The position numbers were made by a program, and so were the translations under genes. Below, one piece after another: positions 50,653 through 58,915 of a DNA stretch of 64,000 bases. The number at the start of each line of letters is the position of its first letter. Position 1 is the first letter of the stretch. The stretch is from Trypanosoma brucei gambiense DAL972 (taxonomy: Eukaryota; Euglenozoa; Kinetoplastea; Trypanosomatida; Trypanosomatidae). The stretch is taken from the NCBI RefSeq assembly GCF_000210295.1, contig NC_026739.1, positions 1,026,262 to 1,090,261 on the forward strand, written 5' to 3'. The notes under the pieces are model-generated. The model was not told the DNA's origin and searched no databases. It worked only from the letters and a program-made list of their open reading frames with translations.

Positions 50653-52048
50653 TACCTGAACAACTGTAGGTGGATGTTGCAATAAGTGAGAAAGAAGAAA
50701 GGAAGGAACAGCAGCTGCGAATAACGTGGCGTGGACCCCTTTGAAAACCCACTGATGCGACCGATGTGTTTTCCTTTTTCTCCTTATTTTTCCTCCCCCC
50801 GTTTGTATTGTTTAGGGAGTCGCCACCGCCTCTATTTTTTTATTTTTTTAATATTATTTTGAAACGCGAGCTGCTGGGCTTTCTGAACCAAATGGGCAAC
50901 TTGGCTGACATTGTATTTGAAAATATATTTCACGCCCCCATCTTTCCTCAAGTAACATATAACCCTTCAGTTGTACTTGTTTTCACTTCTGCTTCGTGCA
51001 GTTTGGCTACTTCAAATATCATCTTTCTAAACTTTGCGGTTTTCTCTGTTTTCTTTTCCGTTTCTCTTATTAAAACCATTGTTTCGCATTGTCTTTACCG
51101 TGGCGTCGACGTGGAGGCATTTCTGTGAAGGGGGTTTGGCCAAAATTTGGAAGTCACTTTACCGTACTTGTGTTGCGGTGCGATTTACACCTTCCAATTC
51201 AGCTTTTCAGCATAAGTAATACGGTCGGAAGGGTGTAACAGTTGGGGAAAGGAAAGAGTTACAAGAATTATGGGTTACAAGATTGTGTGAGGGGTATTTC
51301 TGGTATTGTTACCAGCTTAGTTTCATGTCGGTTGTTTTATGATTCGCCAGTCGGACCGTTGCGCCTCGGTCTGTGGGAGACGGATTATGAGGCAATATGG
51401 ATTGCATGTGAGTGGCAATTTGAATCACCGGTTTGACATCTGCTGCATGCGGCAGTTGGTAACATTCAATCGGTGGCTTACTCCTGGGGTTCGTATTATA
51501 ATATAGGTGAAATGAGCGGTCACCCCAGTCGCAGCAAAGGTGTTTTGAGAGGGCTTAAGGAAGGCTAAGGAATGCTGTGCTCGGCGGTCGTGGACGTGTT
51601 TGTAAGTATGCATGCATATATTCACATGTGGACTTACACGTGTGAGCGTATGCAGTGGTTTTGTTTTATTTTTCTTATTCCATGTACTGGTTGACACTGA
51701 GAGAGCATGTGGCCTCTTTCACCGTGCCTCTATATTCTTCCCTCGACCCACCCAAATCATCGTTTCTACTGCCCGTGTTTTGATGTTCTTTTTCTTGTTC
51801 CTGCATTCGCCGGGTTTCAGTCTCCAAACCTTTGCCGGGGGAACCAAGAGACCATTGGTTTGAGCGCTGCTTAAGCATATAGATAGAGAGTTGAGTAGAA
51901 AAGAAGGACAACAGCAGCGGGTCGCGATATAGGAGATTATATAAACTCAAGTACGCACACACACGAATACATACACCGTCTCAGTTCGAAGGAGGCGGAC
52001 AGTGGGGGAGGATTGAGAGAGTTGAGGGTAAAGACAAGGGATCACTGA

Positions 52049-52071
52049 GTGTGTGTGTGTGTGTGTGTGTG
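52049..52071. repeat. (GT)n microsatellite in the CSE1 leader
   Basis: About eleven GT units, roughly 105 bases upstream of the CSE1 ATG and inside the inferred 5' UTR. Confidence 0.9.
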
Positions 52072-52175
52072 GGCCGATAATAACAATAATAACAATATTA
52101 AAGAATAAAGCAAAGAAAGAACAAACAGAAAGGCAGATTGATAAAAAATTAAAAGGAAGAAGGAGATAAGGAATC

Positions 52176-55058
52176 ATGGATCCAATCAACCCGAATGATC
52201 CCATTCTCACTGGGCGACTAGAGATGCTTGCTCAGAACGCCTTGTCCGTTGAGAGCGCCGATAGGGAGAGGGCAGAACAGGAGATCAGGGAGTTTCAGAA
52301 CCGCGTAGACATACAGAGTGGTTTTGTGCTGTTGCTTCTCAACGTAGCGAGCTCCCAAAGCCCTGCAGCCTCTTTTTGTTCAATTGTGTTTAAAAACACA
52401 GTGAAGAACTGCTGGAATGAGGGAACATCAGAACATTGTGTGGCGGAGAGTGATAAGGCTTTTGTTCGCAACAACATTACAGGTATCATGTTTAGCGCTC
52501 CTCTGAATGTCCAGCGGAACTTAGCAGAGGCCATTTCTATGATAGCTGAGACTGACTTTCCGTCCGCATGGCCTGATGCGCTGCAGCGTATTATTCATGT
52601 TCTAATGAACGAAAAGAGTGTCGTGCTACACAGCGCAGCGTTATCTACGGCTCACAGCATTCTCGGACGTTATCGTAATCAGCCGGACCTTTCCCAGGAA
52701 ACTGCCAATGATCTGCGAGTAATATACACGGATTTAACGTCACCGCTTCTTAACTCAATGGTGTTGCTTGTGGATGCTGTGGAAAAGTGTGGGACTGACG
52801 CTCATGCCGCGTGCACGGGTCTTACCTCCGCTGTGGAGTGCCTTCGTGATATAACTGCTTTTGATCTTGGTGACGAGTTTATTTGGGGAATCGAGGGGTT
52901 CGTCCGTGTTTTATTACGTTGTCTTCAACTCGGTGGCTCTGGTGTATTGGGGGCATGTACAATAGAGCTGAAGTCCGTCGTAATCATGTGTGTCTCGCAC
53001 TTTCTTCTGCAATTTGATGAAGACTTTGAGAAGTACGCCTCGGAATTCCTTAAGGTTGTGTGGGACACCATTTCGTCCTCTTCGAGCTGTGAGAGTGATA
53101 TGGACGATATTGTCGTTCAGGGGATGGGTCTTTTAGCGGCCGCCTGTCGTGGTGCGACACGGGAAGTTTTTAACAATGAGAGTGTTCTTGTGAATTTAAT
53201 GACCGAGGTTATTATGCCAAACCTTGCGCTGCGGCAGGTGGATGTTGAACTGTTTGGGACAGAACCCGATGAGTATATCCAGAGGGATATTGAGGGTAGT
53301 GACTTTCACACTCGGCGGCGCGAGGCAGGCGAATTGGTACGAGCGTTGCTGTTATTCTTCCCTGAAAAAACCGGGCCACTCTTCACGGCAAAAGCGCAGG
53401 AGTTGTTGGCATCTGCCGCCCAAGGTGACTGGAAGGCTAAAGACTTGGCCATTTATCTCGTGTCTGCGCTCTCGTTGGAGGGGCAACACGTGAGCACACA
53501 GAGGGGTGTGACGCAGTGCTTGAGTAAACTTGTGCCTTTCGAGCCTTTTCTAAAACAAAATGTATTGTCTGAGCTGTCGTGCGGTGTTTCACCGCAGAGC
53601 CCTGCAATAGTCAAAGCAAGCTGTATTCGATTTGTTGCAGCCTTCCGCGCACACATTGAGCGCTCTCTGTTGCCGGACATCATAGCACTACTTGCCTCCT
53701 GGATCCTTTGTGAGGACACTGTGGTCCAGGTATATGCTGCACACGCTGTAGAACGTGTTTTAACTCTACAGGACCCGGGTAAACCGGGCCACGTTATCAC
53801 CGACACTGTGTTGGGGGACAAAGCACCTTCGCTTCTGCACAATCTTTGTGTGAGACTCAACCAGGAGAAGAAACCAATCGCGTACACAATGCAGTGCCTT
53901 ATGCGTGTCTGCCAGAACTGTAGCGGTTGTGTGAAGTCGTTTGTGGGAGACATCATAACCTGTATGGTGCCTGTCATAAAAGAGAATTCAAAAAACCCGT
54001 CGAACCCATTGTTTAGTCACTGTATGTTTGAAGTTGTTTCCCAGTGCATCATGTTACGTCCGGAGGATGCAGCTGCTATCGAAAGCGCCTTGTGGGAACC
54101 TATGATCTTCATTCTTCAGAATGACGTGCTCGAGTATGTGCCTTACACTCTTCAAATCATGGCTCAACTGCTTGATGCTCATGGGAGTGGCGCACCCGAG
54201 CCACCAACGTATTACCAGGCTCTCCTGGAACCGCTCCTTTTACCCGAAATGTACAAACAAAGGGGAAGCATTCCTGCTATTGTTCGTCTTTTGGTGTCTT
54301 TCATAGAGCACTACCCGGGATTTGTGCACGGCAAGGGCCTAACGGAGAGGGTAATAGCGGTAGTCAGGTCGCTTGTTCAGTATAAGAATTACGACCACGA
54401 GGGACTTAACATCCTTACGACCATGATCAGAGCATACCCGAAGGATGTTATCTCACCATACATGGTGTCTATCTATCATTCATTGATACAGAGGCTGCAG
54501 AAGTCTAGGACCCCGAAGTATGTTCGCATTCTCATCATCTTTTTGTCGATAACAGTGATCACTCATGGGGCTGACGATGTTGTGACGCAAATCAACCGCA
54601 TTCAGGATGGGCTGTTCTGGATGTTGTTTCAACGTGTTTGGCTTCCCCACGTTCCAAAGGTCCTCGGAGTCCTCGAGAGGAAGACATGTATAATAGCCCT
54701 GGCCTCGCTTCTCGGTGATTGTGTAACGTTGCAGCAGAATGCTGAAACGTGGTCGACCTGTGTTGTGAGCTGCCTCAAAATGATTCACGGTGCTGTAGAA
54801 AAGGACGACTGGACGAGCTTTACACCACAAACTCATAGTGTCAATGACTTAGCCCAGCATGTTGCCGATACCGGGTATACAAATGCGTTTTGTCCACTTC
54901 AGGGCGCCGTGCAGGCACCAGTTGACGTCTGTCCCATGGTTCAGCAGCCAGAGGCGCTTTTCCGAGAGCGCCTTCAGAAAGCCTTGAGTGGTCCCAACGC
55001 GGAGCAGCTGGTACGGTTGCTGCAGGCTTATCCCGAGGTAATGGCGCAATTGCAGTGA
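52176..55058 (+). CDS. CSE1: Exportin-2 (CSE1/CAS), importin-alpha re-exporter, 960 aa
   Basis: CSE1 returns importin-alpha to the cytoplasm with Ran-GTP. The 960-residue HEAT-repeat solenoid is of normal family length. The importin-beta N-terminal domain covers about residues 25-100 (QEIREFQN, then FCSIVFKNTVKNCW). The following FSAPLNVQRNLAEAISMIAETDFPSAWP closely follows the CSE1 pattern of IGEAIS and DFPxxWP. The C-terminal half, with VVSQCIML and the late HEAT repeats up to CSE1-type ends, is consistent throughout. The ATG context is clear, with no upstream ATG for about 355 bases. Alternative karyopherins are less likely because of the DFPxxWP region and overall length. Confidence 0.9.
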   Translation: MDPINPNDPILTGRLEMLAQNALSVESADRERAEQEIREFQNRVDIQSGFVLLLLNVASSQSPAASFCSIVFKNTVKNCWNEGTSEHCVAESDKAFVRNNITGIMFSAPLNVQRNLAEAISMIAETDFPSAWPDALQRIIHVLMNEKSVVLHSAALSTAHSILGRYRNQPDLSQETANDLRVIYTDLTSPLLNSMVLLVDAVEKCGTDAHAACTGLTSAVECLRDITAFDLGDEFIWGIEGFVRVLLRCLQLGGSGVLGACTIELKSVVIMCVSHFLLQFDEDFEKYASEFLKVVWDTISSSSSCESDMDDIVVQGMGLLAAACRGATREVFNNESVLVNLMTEVIMPNLALRQVDVELFGTEPDEYIQRDIEGSDFHTRRREAGELVRALLLFFPEKTGPLFTAKAQELLASAAQGDWKAKDLAIYLVSALSLEGQHVSTQRGVTQCLSKLVPFEPFLKQNVLSELSCGVSPQSPAIVKASCIRFVAAFRAHIERSLLPDIIALLASWILCEDTVVQVYAAHAVERVLTLQDPGKPGHVITDTVLGDKAPSLLHNLCVRLNQEKKPIAYTMQCLMRVCQNCSGCVKSFVGDIITCMVPVIKENSKNPSNPLFSHCMFEVVSQCIMLRPEDAAAIESALWEPMIFILQNDVLEYVPYTLQIMAQLLDAHGSGAPEPPTYYQALLEPLLLPEMYKQRGSIPAIVRLLVSFIEHYPGFVHGKGLTERVIAVVRSLVQYKNYDHEGLNILTTMIRAYPKDVISPYMVSIYHSLIQRLQKSRTPKYVRILIIFLSITVITHGADDVVTQINRIQDGLFWMLFQRVWLPHVPKVLGVLERKTCIIALASLLGDCVTLQQNAETWSTCVVSCLKMIHGAVEKDDWTSFTPQTHSVNDLAQHVADTGYTNAFCPLQGAVQAPVDVCPMVQQPEALFRERLQKALSGPNAEQLVRLLQAYPEVMAQLQ

Positions 55059-55902
55059 TGGGTGTGAGGAAGTATCTTTGCGTTGTATTTCCTTGGTTCC
55101 ATTTTTCTGGCGTCCTTCGGTTCCACAGCGGCGGTTAATTTGCGTGGGCGGCTCCACATCTGGGCGGTGTGCGACCAACCGCAGTTGTTTTTTGTTCGCT
55201 TTTGTGTGTGTTTTCAATCATTTCTCCAGCTATTCGCTTTAGTTGCTGAGCGTCATTGACGCACCGCAACGGTCGTCGGGCTGCTGCATTACAACATCGA
55301 GAGAGAAGATGTTGCCCTGAGTGGAGTAGGCTGGAGAGAAGGGTGATTTTTTTTTTTGTGTTGGTGTTTGGTTGTTTTTTTTTTTTATTCGTGGGCGATT
55401 TCCCCTCTTTTTTAAGGATGAGCAGAGGGTGATACGACCGTTTCCGCGGCGGAGCGTCCGTGCCGAAGAAGTGCTGACGATATGGACCGCCCGCGTAGAC
55501 GGTAGGGATCCCTGCAGGAGGCACAGAGTGAGACGCAAGTTAAGAGAAGTAACAGGGGAACAAAAGTGACAACAGGGAGGAGAATACAAGTTTCTTTCGT
55601 GCCTTCTCATCTCGTTTATTGGTCTGTACGCTACACGTATGTGTCTCCTGTATTTGCCTTGATGGGTCGGATGCTCCTATTTCTTCATATATTCCCCTCC
55701 GTTCTCCTTTTTTTTCCCCCTTTCGAAAAATAAAAATCCCTTCACATCTTCCAATTTACCCTTCATTTGAGTCGTTGGCATTCTCGCAGTTGACACAGCT
55801 GGTCCGTTGTCCGCGTAGTGTGACGTGTGTGGTGCGCATTACACTTGCATTAACTCACGTTGAAGGGGGCTGGGGGGGGGGAGTCAGTAGGACATCAGCA
55901 AC
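55059..55902. other. Intergenic region before the PDZ/WD40 gene
   Basis: This contains T-rich tracts at 55350-55385 and 55695-55730 and AG acceptors near 55790. A run of ten G at 55872-55881 lies 21 bases before the next ATG. No gene is seen. Confidence 0.5.
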
Positions 55903-57777
55903 ATGTTCGCCTACATCTGTGCCACGGCCCAAGAGTTTATAGGGGGTGTGCACTTCGGTCCCGACAACCGCGTCGTTTCTGTAAACACCTCGGAATATCC
56001 CTCACTCTCGGGCATTCAATGTGGAATGGTTCTTACATCCATCAATGGGACGCGTGTTGGGCAGTCCGAAGAGGAGAAGTTACGATGGAAATGTGCCGCT
56101 GGTGAGCTGATGTTAGTGTTCAACTCTAGGGCCCCAGGACAGCACGACGAGCTGGACCTGAGCTCTGCTGAGGAAGACGAAAATTTGTTGGACAGCCAGA
56201 AGACGCTGCTTTCACCAAACTTGGAGTGTGATGAAATCGTTTTCGGCCAGCGTAAGAGTGTGGACGTACTTATTGATGCAGTGGGGCGCACCGGGCCTGG
56301 CGGGTGCATTATCATCATGAGTGAAGGTGTTAACCCCTCCTATGCTCTTACGGTAGCTGCTGAGCAGTCATCGCGGACCACAATGTACATCAACGCAGTT
56401 GCGCGGCTCAAGACACGCCAACCTCTCACTCGAGCAGGTGAAGATTTTCTCAAGTCCCTTAGGAAGGGACTGTGGATTTATATCGAACAGGCATCAAAAT
56501 CCATGTCGCTTCTTTACACCCTGGCGGAAAGCATCGAGGAGGCGAGGAGGAGTGCTACCATCGACGCCAATGCACGTGTTTTCCTCATGTGTGAGCCACA
56601 TCCTCACTTTCCGGAGGCATTGCTTGAGGGGGCTGTAACACTCCGTAGTTCACTCCGCCCTGGAACGAGTGAGGTCATGCTGGAGGACAATCTTCTGGCA
56701 AGCGAGCAAAAACTTAGGGCTGTTCGAGGCGGCTCTCTTGTGACGTCCGATGGGAAGGCAGAAATCACCAAAGTGAACGCACGCGTTAAGATTTCTCATG
56801 AAGTTAGCATTGTTCCTTTAGAGAAGAATGCCTTTATGGAACTGAGCCGAAGTGCAACAGCCCCCATCGAACGAGAGGCCGGCAGGGAGCAGGGCATAAC
56901 ACGCACTGCCAGGTACACTTTTGGCAAAAATGAAAAGTTTATTTCTCTCTGTAGGGTGAAGGATGGGTGTTATGCGGTGGGCACTTTGGGGGGATATGTG
57001 ATCATGATAGATGCAGACGGCTTACCCCTCATTCAATTCAGGCCGCACAAAGCGTGTATATGGGATGTCGCTTTCGCTTCACCGCACGACTTTGCCACTG
57101 CCTGCGACGACGGCGCCAGCGCCATTTTAAACTACTCACTGGAGGCACACGAAATTCGAGCTACTTCTGTGGCTTCATTTCAGCAAGAAGTCTTTGCGGT
57201 AACATATGTGACACCTGATGAACCGGATAGTGCTGTTGTATCCGGTGGCCTGAGCGCGACAATTTGTGTACTGCACTCAGATCGGCAGGTGAGCTCATTC
57301 ATATCCGCCGGAATGACTATTCAGGCACTGCGCTCCACAAGGCAACGACACGTAATCGTAGGCGGTGGGAGCGGCGTCTGCGCGTTAATTGATCCGGTGG
57401 CGTCGACTATTCTGGAAGAAAGCGGCCGCCACAAAAAAAAGGTACCGGCTGTGGCAAGTTACGGCGCTTTGGGTGTGACAGGGGGTTTTGATAAAGTGGT
57501 TCGGCTTTGGGATGTTAGGAATGGACTTCGTATGGTGACTGAAGTGGCCATGCCAGAGGTAGTTACAGCAGTTGCAGCTCATGGGGAGCATGTTGCTGCC
57601 TGTTGTGGCTCTGATCTGTTCGTGTGGGATGTTCGCAATTTATCCCGCCCGTTGGTACGGAGAGAAAAGGCATGGAAGGACCTCACCAGGGGTTTGGTTA
57701 TGTGTGATAATTCAATTGTTACTGCCTCCGCGGATGGCGTAACCCGCTTCTGGTCACTCAATGCAACCAGCGAATAA
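55903..57777 (+). CDS. PDZ-like / dynein-AAA6-like / WD40 protein, 624 aa
   Basis: Residues about 5-75 resemble a PDZ domain (GIQCGMVLTSINGTRVGQ). Residues about 118-260 follow, block by block, the AAA6/D6 part of dynein heavy chains: GGCIIIMSEGVNPSYAL (dynein PLIFILSPGADP), then a GLWIYIEQASKSMSLLYTL block (dynein GTWVVLQNCHLA), then RVFLMCEPHPHFPEALLEGAV (dynein RLWLTSxPSPxFPxxxLQxxV). No intact Walker A motif is present, so ATP binding is unlikely. Residues about 340-624 are WD40 repeats (VVRLWDVRNG, DLFVWDVRNLS, VTRFWSLN). This may be a dynein-related scaffold or assembly factor. I know of no family with this order. The ATG is unambiguous. Confidence 0.85.
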   Translation: MFAYICATAQEFIGGVHFGPDNRVVSVNTSEYPSLSGIQCGMVLTSINGTRVGQSEEEKLRWKCAAGELMLVFNSRAPGQHDELDLSSAEEDENLLDSQKTLLSPNLECDEIVFGQRKSVDVLIDAVGRTGPGGCIIIMSEGVNPSYALTVAAEQSSRTTMYINAVARLKTRQPLTRAGEDFLKSLRKGLWIYIEQASKSMSLLYTLAESIEEARRSATIDANARVFLMCEPHPHFPEALLEGAVTLRSSLRPGTSEVMLEDNLLASEQKLRAVRGGSLVTSDGKAEITKVNARVKISHEVSIVPLEKNAFMELSRSATAPIEREAGREQGITRTARYTFGKNEKFISLCRVKDGCYAVGTLGGYVIMIDADGLPLIQFRPHKACIWDVAFASPHDFATACDDGASAILNYSLEAHEIRATSVASFQQEVFAVTYVTPDEPDSAVVSGGLSATICVLHSDRQVSSFISAGMTIQALRSTRQRHVIVGGGSGVCALIDPVASTILEESGRHKKKVPAVASYGALGVTGGFDKVVRLWDVRNGLRMVTEVAMPEVVTAVAAHGEHVAACCGSDLFVWDVRNLSRPLVRREKAWKDLTRGLVMCDNSIVTASADGVTRFWSLNATSE

Positions 57778-58915
57778 TGTACCGTTTGCGGCCAACTGAT
57801 CGAGATGGGAGAGTAAAAGAATGACCAAGCATGTCTGTGATTGTTTGCGCGGAGGAGAATTAAACACTTGTGATAAAACCTCCCACCCTCCCCTCACCTC
57901 ACAGTTATTTTTGATGGTCGCGTCGCGGACTGAAGAATGCGAAAAAAAAAAACTGTGAGGTGAGGTGGATCAGAATGTGTCTGAGGTTGGTGTCTCGGAG
58001 GCGGTGGTGCACCTGAACGAGACAAAAGTGTTCGTGCAGCATAATAGGTTTGTCGTGAGAGATATGGCTAAGATTGGGGGGGGGATGGAGAGGCTTTCGT
58101 TATGGTAATTTTTAATGGTGCGCCGTAGTGCCGCGAGGGCTGTGCATGAGTATTGTTTAGTCTGTCCACTTGCATGTGGAGTCCTTTGGGTAAGTTTCCC
58201 CCTCCCCTTTTCTGTTATGAGCATATCGAGGTTTGTTTTTTAATCGTGGGAAATATACGAGAGAGAGAGAGAAAGAAGGCGTGAACAGTAGGTGTGCGAG
58301 TAAAAAAGACTCTATGGGCATGCAAAAGGCACATATAATGCAAATCTTAAGGCCACTAACCAATTGATGTTTGAGAGTATCGCACTTATGGGTAAAAGAG
58401 AACTAAGCACACGGGGATCTTCCTGTTGTCCGTAGTCTCTATTTTTAATAATAATACTATTATTATTACTGCTACTATATATTTTTTGTCTATTGGTTTT
58501 GTAATGTATTGTTGATAATAGTCTTACTACCATCCCTTATTACTATTATTACTATTATGATTTTTGTGTAAGTTTGTGCGACTCGGTTCCGAGTCGACCG
58601 TGCGGGGCATTGCGTTACCACCTTTATTTATTTTTCCTCCTTTTCCCCCCAGAAACTATATTGTTAACGTTTGCGCTGAACGGAGGTGTGGGCCCCTTTC
58701 GAGTGGACTAGCTGCATCGCTGGCCTTCACCAATATATCATTTCTCACACCGTTTGTTTTCATTCCCTTTTCCTCGGCTTTTTTTTTTCCAAGTTTGCCC
58801 TGTGTGTCCGGACGGGAGAAGTTTCCCTGATTTATTTGTTTGTTTTTGTTTTTTCTTTTGTTTTAATTTTCTGTTGCCGTTACGGCCCTTGTGTATCTAT
58901 TTTTCTTTAGCTACA
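57778..58915. other. Intergenic region with hairpin and microsatellites
   Basis: This 1.1-kb region includes the PDZ/WD40 gene 3' UTR, a strong hairpin (57892-57965), ATT/TAA-type repeats at about 58446-58470 and 58536-58560, and the TTTTCTTTAG acceptor (AG at 58909-58910) of the TCP11 gene. No protein gene is seen. Confidence 0.55.
57892..57965. repeat. Perfect 15-bp inverted repeat (hairpin) in a 3' UTR
   Basis: CCTCACCTCACAGTT at 57892-57906 returns as its exact reverse complement at 57951-57965. After a single A/A mismatch, five more T-A pairs (57908-57912 with 57945-57949) extend the stem. The loop holds about 32 bases. It begins 115 bases after the PDZ/WD40 stop codon. Confidence 0.9.

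Larger units (their letters stand above)
48640..52175. other. 3.5-kb gene-free stretch: probable long 3' UTR of the CCCH gene and AUG-free CSE1 leader
   Basis: This is the largest gap outside the strand switch. The part from about 49280 to 49880 is extremely pyrimidine-rich, so hydrophobic Phe/Ser/Leu frames such as 49250-49957 are by-products. AT microsatellites lie at 50287-50314 and 50621-50652, and a GT microsatellite at about 52049-52071. A pyrimidine-rich tract with AG at 51819-51820 is a plausible CSE1 acceptor. The 355 bases from there to the CSE1 start are purine-rich and contain no ATG. Confidence 0.5.

Noticed and set aside
58754..58915. Hydrophobic 54-residue extension of the TCP11-family protein, resembling a signal anchor
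   Set aside because: It is encoded by the T-rich splice tract, and the TTTTCTTTAG acceptor lies six bases before the chosen ATG.
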